DNA from: Vitis vinifera
Taxonomy: Eukaryota; Streptophyta; Magnoliopsida; Vitales; Vitaceae
Length of the DNA stretch: 64,000 nucleotides
Direction of reading: 5' to 3'
Assembly: GCF_030704535.1 (NCBI RefSeq)
Contig: NC_081806.1
Span: forward strand, 2,739,001-2,803,000
A model generated the notes under the pieces. That model was not told the DNA's origin, searched no databases, and saw nothing but the letters and a program-made list of their open reading frames with translations. The first letter of the stretch is position 1. Every line of letters begins with the position of its first letter. This document shows, piece by piece, positions 10,332-19,986 of the stretch. A program made the position numbers and the translations under genes.

Positions 10332-13300
10332 ATGGAACTGAAATCCTGGATATTTTGTCGCTATGGTAGTCCGACAGCGATCATCCATCCTAAGACAAGC
10401 CCTTCAAATGCACTCACTGCAATAAGATTGATCCCACTAATCTGGATATCCCACAATTTCAAAGCAACGACTCTTGGTATGACCAGGAAAACAATGAGGA
10501 ACCGAAGGTTTGAACCATGGACCTTTAGATCATGTTTAGGCTATCAACACTTTGTTATTAATGATAATAATCGTGATCAACGAAAGAAGGATTCCAAAAA
10601 AACCTCGATTGCAACTGTTGCCGAAATAAAAACAGAAGCTAATGTTGCTGAGAAAACCTCTACATTGGTAGCTGCTACAGATCATGGTGGTAGATTTTTA
10701 AATACTTTTACACCTGTTATTAATAGTGCATGGATAATTGATTCTGGTGCTACAGATCATATGACTTTTGATTCTAAACAGGTTTCACCTCTTAGACCTT
10801 CCTCACAAAAAAATGTTTCCACAGCCAATGGTAACACAACCCCAGTCATTGGGGAAGGATCCTTAACTCTTACTGATACTTTGAATTTGGATTCTGTCTT
10901 AGTTGTTTCATCTTTAGATTACAATCTTTTGTCAGTTTCTCAAATCACCGCAACCTTATCTTGTATTGTCATTTTTTTGCCTGAATTTTGTGTGATTAAG
11001 GACATTCAAACAAGACAGACGATTGGTTGTGGTATTAAGCGGGGAAAACTCTATTACTTGGACTTGCAGTCAAAGGATTCAAATAAGTTGCAACAAGCCT
11101 TGATGGCAGATGGATCTAAGGGGGAGAAAAAAAAGTCTGAAATTTGGTTGTGGCATCGACGTCTGGGACATGCTTCCTTTGGTTATTTAAAAAAATTGTT
11201 TCCTAATTTGTTTGCAAAGAGTGATATTTCTAGTTTCCGTTGTGATATTTGTGAATTGGCTAAAAGCCATCGTGTTTCGTTTTCGTTAATTTTGAACAAA
11301 AGTCTATTTCCTTTTATGATTATACATTCTGATGTTTGGGGCCCATCCAAAGTCCCAACTTTGAGTGGCTCACGTTGGTTTGTTACTTTTATTGATGATT
11401 GTACCAGAATGATATGGTTATGCTTGATGAAGACCAAAGATGAAGTGAACTTGTTGTTTCAAAATTTTTATAAAATGATTGAAACTCAGTACAATGCAAA
11501 GGTTCGGGTTCTACGTAGTGATAATGGTGAAGAATATCAAAGTTCTGATCTTCAAAAGTATTTGGAAGGACATGACATCATTTATCAGACTACTTGTTCC
11601 AATACACCCCAACAAAATGGAGTCGCTAAACGGAAAAATCGGCACTTGTTAGAGGTTGTTCATGCTTCCTTGATAGCAGCAAAAACACCAATATCTTATT
11701 GGGGAGAAGCAATCACATCTGTCGCATACTTGATCAATCGGGTACCTTCCAGCTCAATTAACTTCCAAACACCTCTCCAAGCTCTTACTAATGTCATAGT
11801 TGCCCCAACTGTCCCAAATCTACCTCCTCGTGTTTTTGGTTGTGTGGCGTTTGTGCATCTACACAAACACCAACGCACCAAATTAACTTCCCATGCATTG
11901 CAATGTGTGTTTGTTGGATATGCATTGCACAAAAATGGATATCGATGTTACCATCTTCCAACTCGACAAATGTATATTACAATGGATGTGGTGTTTCATG
12001 AAGATTCGATGTATTTTTCATCTGAGTCTGAACTTCAGGGGGAGTACCATAAGGAAATTTAGACTCTCGATTATGATTATCATATCTTTAAGGAGAATGA
12101 ATCTGGACAATCTGAACTAATGAACCAAGAAGCGGGTGAGTTGGATATGAGTGGTCAACAATTTGGGTCCGAAGATGTCTTCACTAAAATACCAAACCAA
12201 TCGTCGTCTGTTGAAGGTGTTCTTAATTTGGAACCTGATCCATTCATGAAACGGTTACCACACCGTCATAATAGAGGTATTCCTAAACCCACATATGAAC
12301 CTAAATTGTTTACCAAAGTCAAATATCCCATGAGCAATTATGTGTCTAACCATCGTTTGTCTGAATCAAATAAGTCATTTGTAAATCAATTATCTACTGT
12401 AGCTATTCTTAACAGTGTGCAGGAAGCCTTAGCTGATCCAAGGTGGAAAGCAACCATGAATGAAAAGATGAAATCATTGCAGAAGAATGAAACATGGGAA
12501 CTCGTAGAATGTCCACCAGGAAAGAAGCCAGTTGGGTGTCGTTGGATCTATATTGTGAAGTACAAGGCAGATGGTAGTATTGAACGATTTAAAGCAAGAC
12601 TGGTAGCAAAATGGTACACTCAAACTTATGGAATTGACTACACAAAGACATTTGCACCTGTAGCTAAGATCAACATAGTTCGAGTATTATTGTCTTTAGC
12701 TGCAAACCTAGATTGGCCATTACAACAGTTTGATGTGAAAAATGCCTTTCTGCATGGCGAGTTATCTGAAGAAGTATATATGGATCTTCCACCAGGATGC
12801 ATGGTGTCAGAAAAGCAATGTCAGAAGGTGTGCAAATTGAAGAAGTCATTGTATGGGTTGAAGCAATCCCCGAGAGCATGGTTTGGAAGGTTCACAAAGT
12901 CAATGAGAGTTTTTGGCTATCGTCAAAGTAATTCAGATCATACTTTGTTCCTGAAAAAGCAACATGGTAAGATTACCGCACTCATCGTATATGTGGATGA
13001 CATGGTAGTTACAGGAAATGATCCCGAAGAAAAAAAAGCTCTGCAAAATTATCTATCTAGAGAATTCGAAATGAAAGATCTAGGTCTTCTGAAATACTTT
13101 ATTGGGATTGAAGTTTCTCGATCAAGTGAAGGAATTTTTCTGTCTCAAAGAAAGTATGCCTTAGATCTTTTACAGGAGACTGGAATGTCGGGATGTCAAC
13201 CTATTAATACACCAATAGAAGAAGGTTTGAAATTGTGTGTTGAGCCTAATCAAGTATCAACCGATAAGGGAAGATACCAGAGACTTGTGGGGAGATTAAT

Positions 13301-13949
13301 GTACTTAGCTCATACAAGACCAGATCTTGCTTATGCATTGAGTGTAGTGAGTCAATACATGCATAATCCTGGAGAGCAACATATGAATGCAGTTATGCGT
13401 ATTTTGAGGTATTTGAAGAATGCTTCTGGGAAGGGAATTTTGTTCGCTAAAAATGTTAATCATTAGAGTATAGAAGTATATACTGATGCTGATTGGGCCG
13501 GTGCAGTGGATGATAGACGATCTACATCTAGTTACTTTATCTTTGTAGGTGGTAGTCTTGTGACATGGAAAAGTAAGAAGCAGAATGTCGTCGCTCGTTC
13601 AAGTGCAGAAGTAGAATTTAGAGGTATGGCTTTAGGACTTTGTGAGGCATTATGGCTAAGACTTCTCTTACAGGATTTAGGTTACCTATCTAGGCAACCA
13701 ATCCGATTGTCTTGTGACAATAAAGCCGCATGTGACATTGCTCATAATCCAGTACAACATGATCGTACAAAGCATGTCGAGGTGGATAGATTCTTCATTA
13801 AGGAAAAATTGGATGATAAGATTGTGGAATTGCCTAAGATTCGATCAGAAGATCAATTGGCCGATATCCTCACCAAAGCTGTCTCAAGTCAAGTGTTCTC
13901 AAAATTTTTAGACAAGTTGGGCATGTGTGACATCTATGCACCAACTTGA
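10332..13949 (+). pseudogene. Copia gag-pol polyprotein with two in-frame stops
   Basis: One reading frame runs from ATG 10332, just after the primer site, to TGA 13947-13949. It is broken by TAG at 12060-12062 and TAG at 13464-13466. Order of parts: a short unrecognisable N-terminal stretch in place of gag (no zinc knuckle seen); aspartic protease with DSGATDH (about 10740); integrase zinc-binding region with WHRRLGH (about 11151) and CDIC (about 11240); DDE core with D in HSDVWG, D in RSDNGE and Lys codon AAA at 11628-11630 where the glutamate belongs; reverse transcriptase from about 12490 with YVDD near 12990; and RNase H with TDADWAG and the C-terminal DRTKHVEVDRFF segment. The breaks occur at the integrase/RT linker and at the start of RNase H. 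No intact enzyme set can be made, so it is annotated as a pseudogene. Confidence 0.92.
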
Positions 13950-13956
13950 GGGGGAG
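13948..13956 (+). other. Polypurine tract of copia element
   Basis: GAGGGGGAG lies immediately before the right LTR (TGTTGAG at 13957). Its position and composition fit the plus-strand primer. It overlaps the stop codon of the polyprotein frame, an arrangement common in copia elements. Confidence 0.88.
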
Positions 13957-14236
13957 TGTTGAGATATTAGGAATGCTTTCTGTATATCATTCTTTCCTTA
14001 TATTATTTAGTGTTGAGATATTAGGAATGTTTAAATATTAGGAAAGTTGAAATATTAAGAATATTGAGATATTAGGAAAGTTGAGATATTAAGATATTAG
14101 TTGTTATTTCCTTATATCATTCTTTCCTTGTATCATTCCTTTCCATTTTTAGAATGGTGATTACCCTCTATATATTCTCTGTACATAAACGAATGAAATT
14201 ATGAATGGAAAAAACTATCATTTATCAATTTGAAGA
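13957..14236 (+). repeat. 3' LTR of copia element, with extra 54-bp head
   Basis: The segment 14011-14236 aligns to the 5' LTR. Before it, 13957-14010 repeats the LTR start (TGTTGAGATATTAGGAATG), continues differently, and then the LTR start appears again at 14011. Since the polypurine tract abuts 13957, the 280-bp form may be the original LTR. In that case the left LTR lost 54 bp, possibly during turnover of the adjoining TA microsatellite. Confidence 0.82.
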
Positions 14237-14459
14237 ATATATTCCTTTGTGGTTTTTTGTTATATTTTTATTTTCTTCTATTTTTTATTTCTTTTTGTTC
14301 CCACTCATAACTGGTATATACCAATATGAGAAAGTATGTATCTAAATTTGAAATACAAGCTTTCTTCAAAAAAAAAAATTTCTAAAATGAGAAGAAATAG
14401 AAGAGGGAGCTTGTGAATTGATTAGGGACAAAATAGTCTTTCCATTGAGGGTAATTTTG

Positions 14460-14737
14460 TCATAAATAATTTAAAACTTAGTGGGGGAAAATAGAGTTTT
14501 GGCGGGGTGTTTCATAAACCCTCTCTCAGTATTATGCTAAAAATATTCCTGCAAATTGAGATTCCAATACTATCCTCCACTTCGTGCAACAGGTATATTC
14601 AGCCGCCCACTTCCCGCCAAACCCCCAAAACCCTAGCTCTTGTTCGTTATAAACCCTAGTTTTCCTCCCTCAAACCCGCCCACCTTTCTCGGGATCCAAA
14701 CACAACGCTGCAGACGACCACGAACCCTAACCCTGCC
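14460..14737 (+). promoter_or_regulatory. GMP synthase promoter with E2F-like sites and telo-boxes
   Basis: TTTTGGCGGGG at 14497-14507 and TTCCCGCCAAA at 14611-14621 are E2F-type motifs in opposite orientation. Two AAACCCTA telo-boxes lie at 14628-14635 and 14651-14658, and a related AACCCTAACCCT sequence lies close to the ATG at 14738. Telo-boxes in plant leaders are associated with genes for translation and growth, and E2F sites with S-phase and nucleotide supply. The transcription start was not determined. Confidence 0.5.
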
Positions 14738-17700
14738 ATGGACCCCGAGAACGTGAAGTCAAACCTAGTTTTGATTCTCGATTACGGCTCGCAATACACA
14801 CATCTCATCACTCGCCGAATCCGAAGCCTATCGGTCTTCTCTCTGTGCATCTCCGGCACATCGTCGCTGAAATCCATTGTCGACCTCAAGCCGCGTGTCA
14901 TCATCCTGTCTGGCGGCCCCCACTCCGTTCACTCGCCGAACTCGCCGAGCTTCCCTGACGGCTTCGTCGACTACGTGGAGTCGAACGGCGTGTTCGTGCT
15001 TGGCATTTGCTATGGGCTGCAGTTGCTTGTGCAAAGGTTGGGTGGAATTGTTAGGGTTGGGGAGAGGCAGGAGTATGGGAGGATGGAGATTGAGGTCGTG
15101 AGGGCTTGTGGGTTGTTCGGGTCCAAGGAAGTCGGCCATAAGCAGACTGTATGGATGAGTCATGGCGACGAGGCCGCAGAATTGCCAGAGGGGTTTGAGG
15201 TGGTGGCGCGCAGCCAGCAGGGGGCAGTGGCTGCGGTTGAGAATAGGGAGCGGAGGTTTTACGGCCTTCAGTATCATCCGGAGGTAATTGGGTCTGATTT
15301 CATTTATTTCAATGGCAGAGAAATTACATTGCTGGTCTCTGTTGGGTGATAAAATGCATCATGTTATTTATTTATTCATTTAAAAAAACCCAAATAATTC
15401 TCTGGTTAAAAAAATGTTCACAAAATAAGACATAATCATGGTAATGGTGACATTCAAATCTATATGACTCCTACTGTGTGTATAATGCTGGACAGTATAA
15501 TTTGATTCAAAGATAATGCATTGAAGCGAAGATTGTTTTTCGCGCTTGAGTCTTGAGATGCATCTATAACTAATTTAAGGTGCCACTTCAAGTGGAAAGT
15601 TTCTAATTTCTAGAGTGGCATGTGTTGTTCCATTATTGGATTGTGAGTTGATTTTGATTTTATGTAGGTGACACATTCCCCAGAAGGTATGGAAACACTG
15701 CGGTATTTCCTCTTTGATGTATGTAGAGTTGATGCAGGATGGAATATGGAAGATGTCCTTAATGAGGAAATTAAATTGATCAAAGGCATGGTTGCGCCTG
15801 ATGATCATGTCATCTGCGCGTTATCTGGGGGTGTGGATTCCACAGTTGCAGCTACTCTTGTTCACAAGGCAATCGGAGATAGACTTCACTGTGTATTTGT
15901 TGACAATGGTTTATTGAGGTGAGAGTGCGACCTATTTCTGACTGAAAAGCTCTGAACATTGATTACTCCTTGAATGTTTTTCGAAGATAAACAACCTTTT
16001 TTAAATTTATATTTGTGTCTAGAACTTCCATAATGAATATACTTTTGTATGCTTCCTTTAAATTCTGGTCATGGTCTTTGTTCCCTGTAGGTATAAGGAG
16101 AGAGAGCGTGTGATGGAAACCTTTGAAAGGGATCTTCATTTGCCTGTTACTTGTGTTGATGCCACAAATCAATTCCTTAGTAAGCTGAAAGGTGTGGTAG
16201 ATCCTGAGATGAAAAGGAAAATTATCGGAAAGGAGTTCATCTCCAGCTTTGATGCATTTGGCCAAGATTTGGAACATAAATTTGGAAAGAAACCTGTTTA
16301 CTTGGTCCAAGGAACATTGTACCCTGATGTGATTGAATCTTGCCCACCACCTGGAAGTGGAAGAACGCACTCCCACACAATCAAGAGCCATCATAATGTT
16401 GGAGGGCTTCCTAAGGATATGAAATTGAAGCTTATTGAACCACTTAAACTTCTGTTTAAAGATGAGGTTTTGGATTTTGTTTCCTTATTGAATTTTGTAG
16501 TTGACCTTTATTTTGATGATGCACTGATATTACTCAGTCCATATTTTTTGTTGAAGGTTCGTGAACTTGGGAGGATCTTGAATGTTCCTCGGGCATTTCT
16601 ACAGCGCCATCCGTTCCCTGGGCCTGGTCTTGCAGTGCGAGTTTTGGGGGATGTTACAGAAGGAAATGCCTTGGATATTCTACGCCAGGTATATGGTGTT
16701 TGTGCATAGAAGTAAAAACTCGGCTTTCTTGGTACAACCTCTAGTGTTCATCCCTTGTGAATGTTTTTTTTCAGGTTGACGAGATTTTTATTCAGTCAAT
16801 CAAGGATGCTGGGATTTATGATTCTATTTGGCAAGCTTTTGCAGTGTTTTTGCCAATAAGGTCGGTTGGGGTTCAAGGTGATCAAAGAACACATTCTCAT
16901 GTTGTTGCTCTCAGAGCTGTTACTAGTCAAGATGGAATGACAGCAGACTGGTAAGCCTATCTCTTTTTTACATATTTTCTGCTCTTCATTTTTCTTTACC
17001 TTTCTGCAAACTCATATGTATTATTTGGGTATGTTTATGACATTGTGTTTGAAAATATGGGAATTTCACTGTTAAAAAGATGTACATTTCAGATTTTGAG
17101 TTTTCTCCATTTTATTGTTGTGTAACTCATGCTTTCATGCAGTTATCTGTCTGTATATCTTTACATAAAGTTTTCCTTGGTATTTAATCTTTCTATGATG
17201 TGGTACAAATTTTTGCCCAGTGTTATTTCTAATTTAATGTATTAATATATTACTGTGTTACAAGATTAATGTATAATCTCACATTGAAGGGACTTTTTCT
17301 GACACTTGAACTTCTCTCTGAAACCACTGCCCCCCCTTCTTTCCACCATCATCTAGGCATTTTCTTCTGTTGCTCTCCATCTCAGAATGATGCAGTGCCA
17401 CCTGTGCTAGTGAATAAAGGTTTTGGCATGTTGATAATTGATAATCACTTATCATGTTTTCTTCCGGAACCAGTATCAGTGAGCTATTACATAGAGAAGC
17501 TGTTACAGTGTTTTGGGCCTTTTGGCTTGCCTAACTAGAGGCTAATATACATTAGCCATAAAGTATTTCTTCTCTCATGCAATTTCTTTTCTCTTTTGGA
17601 TTGTGTGATACCAGGTACAATTTTGAGCACAAGTTCCTTGATGATGTGGCAAGAAAAATTTGCAATAGTGTTCGAGGTGTAAACCGAGTCGTTCAAGACA

Positions 17701-17738
17701 TTACATCAAAGCCTCCATCAACAATTGAGTGGGAATGA
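14738..17738 (+). CDS. GMP synthase (glutamine-hydrolysing)
   Basis: This enzyme converts XMP, ATP and glutamine to GMP, the last step of de novo GMP synthesis, probably in the cytosol. Exons are 14738-15283, 15668-15918, 16091-16466, 16557-16688, 16775-16950 and 17615-17738. All junctions are in phase and give 534 residues, the usual length of plant GMPS. The N-terminal class I glutamine amidotransferase domain has the nucleophile Cys91 in GICYGLQ and the His180/Glu182 pair in YHPE. The ATP-pyrophosphatase domain carries the PP-loop SGGVDST (235-241). The C-terminal dimerisation domain has [12 protein letters not shown], KxxHxH-like segments and a terminal IEWE. The ATG follows a short leader with telo-boxes. 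The gene appears intact, with the copia element ending about 500 bp upstream. Confidence in the product is very high; exon borders rest on reading by eye. Confidence 0.96.
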
Positions 17739-18922
17739 AGCCATGTCGGAGGTTGATGGTTAGATGGAAATCGAGTAAGGAACTCTATGGCCTTATACAA
17801 GTGCAGGTTTTTAATCAATTATAGTTACTGTTAGTGGTTGCCTTCCCATGACATGAAATACAGTTAAGCTCGGCGGGAAGAGAATTGAGCCATGTGGAAT
17901 TTCACTTTATTTAATGCTTGAGATCGGTGCTCTTAGCAATATTTCCTAGCTCTCATGAGGTCATGATTCTTTGTATGGACAATTCCACAAACCCTTTTGT
18001 GGAAACTTGCAATGATAAATTATTATTCTCCCTTTGATGCTTTGATGTATCAAGGAATTTTTATTCTTGTGCAACATATGTATATATATATATATATATG
18101 GACCTATGAATGGTTCTTATACAAGATTAATAAGTAAATTTTTCTGATTTGAAGTTTATCATAGGTGTAGCTACATAAGGAAAACTTCAAACTTCTGCTA
18201 GTGAGAACTGAGTAATGCTGAATACCTTTTTGGTTACCCTTAAACAACCTTCATTTCTCAGACCTATGGTTCTTTGAGTATGCTTAATTTTGTGCTCGTT
18301 GCAGTTGAGATTTAAAGGGTACAACCGTGAGTTATTTACTATTGTTATTATTGTCATTGTTTTTGTGATCATCATTGTCATTTTCATCATCATAATTGCT
18401 ATCATTTTCATAATCATCATTAATTCACTATTATTCTAGTCCTAGGTCAACGGTTTTAGTCGTTAGCATTACCAGTAGCAGCGGTGATGGTGATGTGGTG
18501 CTTGTGGTTTGTGGTATCCATCGTCATGGGGATTATGGTATGATTTAATGGAAAATCCAATATTTAGAAGTGTCGATTTAGATAATACTCTCTTTCTTCC
18601 CACCTATTTATATATCTGTGTAGGCACACACAAACAACACCTTTTTGTTATGCCTGGGCAGTAATGGTATTCACGGTGGTGCCCCAATGCCAGCTCTTTT
18701 AAAATATGCATATTATTGTAATATATATATGGCAATCAATAATTATAGAGTTGAAAGTACCTTTATCATTGTTGTCCACGGTGGAGCTTATTGCGAGACC
18801 TTGATTAGCAAGTTGAAATTAACACTAACATTAAGCATCCTTTCTCTCTACCCTCTTGTATTTGTAATCAATCTCCTTCCTGTGACTGCAACCCAACAGA
18901 AGAAACTGTTGCATTTTCTTCT
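17739..18922. other. GMP synthase 3' UTR and intergenic region
   Basis: The first 300 bases or so are the likely 3' UTR. A short TA repeat lies at about 18079-18100. A degenerate ATC/ATT trinucleotide tract is at 18338-18425. From about 18560 the sequence is the promoter and leader of the dioxygenase gene, where TATTTATATATC (18604-18615) could be a TATA region. No other gene is seen. Confidence 0.5.
18338..18425. repeat. Imperfect ATC/ATT trinucleotide repeat
   Basis: A run built from ATT, ATC, GTC and TTC triplets (for example ATCATCATTGTCATT) extends over nearly 90 bases. It opens a Met/Ile/Thr-rich frame on the minus strand that has no protein character. Confidence 0.7.
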
Positions 18923-19986
18923 ATGATAATGAATGAACCACCGACTCCCATACAACTTCCTGTGTTAGATTTATCTCAACCAGTTCACCCCTCTTTTCTA
19001 ACTTCTCTTTCTCAAGCCTGTGAAGAATGGGGCTTCTTCCATGTAATGAATCATGGTATCCCCCAAGATCTTTTCAGCAAAGTATGTCTTCTTTCAAAGC
19101 ATATCTTTAGCCTTCCTGCAGATTCAAAACTCAAACTGGGGCCATCTTCATCCATCAAAACATACACTCCCCGTTTTATTGCATCTCCCTTCTTTGAAAG
19201 CCTGCGAATAGCTGGACCAGACTTCTTGGCCTCTGCTAAGAGTTCTGTTGCTGAACTCTTTGACCAACAAAATTCTGAATTTAGGTAATAATGTCTAACA
19301 CTCCAGTCTCTTTCTACCCTCAATTTGCTGTTTATTCATGTTTGTTTTGTTTGTCACTTTCTTTTTCACCTCATAGTGAGACGTTGCAAGAATATGGAAG
19401 CAAGATGGTGGAATTATCAAAGAGAATTGTGGAGGCTGTATTAATGAGCTTGGGAGATGGGTATGAGAGGAAGTTTAATGAATCTGAATTCAATAACTGT
19501 CAGGGGTATTTGAGGTTGGTGAACTACTCGCCACCCGAGTGTGTGGAAGATGAAGAGGTTGAAGGGCTTGGAATGCACACTGATATGAGTTGTATAACAA
19601 TAGTCTATCAAGATGAAATTGGTGGGCTTCAAATGAGATCGAAGGGAGGGGAATGGATAGACATAACCCCATGTGAGGGTACTCTTGTAGTTAACATTGG
19701 AGATCTGATGCAGGGTTGGAGCAATGGACGATTAAGATCATCTGAACACCGGGTTGTTTTGAAGCGATTTGTGAACCGCCTCTCTCTGGCTTTCTTTTGG
19801 TGCTTTGAGGATGAGAAGGTGGTGTTGGCACCAGATGAAATCGTGGGAGAAGGAAACTCGAGGATTTACAAGCCATTTGTTTGCTTGGAATATTTGAAGT
19901 TCAGAGAGAGTAACGAGGAAGGTAAGTATGAGAAAGTTGGGTATACTGTAAAAGATTTTGCAGCTTTGAAACTTGAAATGAAGTGA
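18923..19986 (+). CDS. 2-oxoglutarate/Fe(II)-dependent dioxygenase (GA20ox-like group)
   Basis: Two exons, 18923-19284 and 19377-19986, join in phase (AG/T, Ser121) and give 323 residues, typical of the plant 2OGD family. The N-terminal DIOX_N domain has LPVLDLSQP and the ACEEWGFFHVMNHGIP motif (32-47). The C-terminal jelly-roll domain has the iron ligands His188 and Asp190 (GMHTDMS) and His245 (SSEHRVV). Arg255-x-Ser257 binds 2-oxoglutarate. The overall pattern resembles proteins annotated as gibberellin 20-oxidase-like, such as the Arabidopsis At5g51310 type, rather than true GA20ox. The substrate is unknown and could be a hormone, flavonoid or other specialised metabolite. A second ATG lies two codons downstream of the chosen start. 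It converges with the bHLH gene on the opposite strand. Confidence 0.9.

Larger units (their letters stand above)
10093..14236 (+). mobile_element. Ty1/copia LTR retrotransposon, decayed
   Basis: Two related LTRs bracket one coding region in copia order: protease, integrase, reverse transcriptase, RNase H. By hand count the 226-bp LTR portions differ at 9 positions (about 96% identity), so the insertion is not recent. A primer-binding site follows the left LTR and a polypurine tract precedes the right LTR. The bases after the right LTR (ATATA at 14237-14241) fit a 5-bp duplication with the TA run at the left, but the microsatellite makes this unprovable. The element is defective: gag is almost absent, two in-frame stops break the polyprotein, and the third integrase catalytic residue is changed. 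Confidence 0.93.

Noticed and set aside
10086-14241. A firm 5-bp target duplication (ATATA) for the copia element
   Set aside because: The left flank is a TA microsatellite, so any short A/T duplication matches by chance, and the left LTR itself may be truncated.
14828-15277. 149-codon frame antisense to GMP synthase exon 1
   Set aside because: A shadow of the GC-rich exon, which clearly encodes the glutamine amidotransferase domain on the plus strand.
16689-16774. Reading through the intron between GMP synthase exons 4 and 5
   Set aside because: The family sequence continues only when the GT at 16689 and AG at 16774 are used; the intron contains stops.
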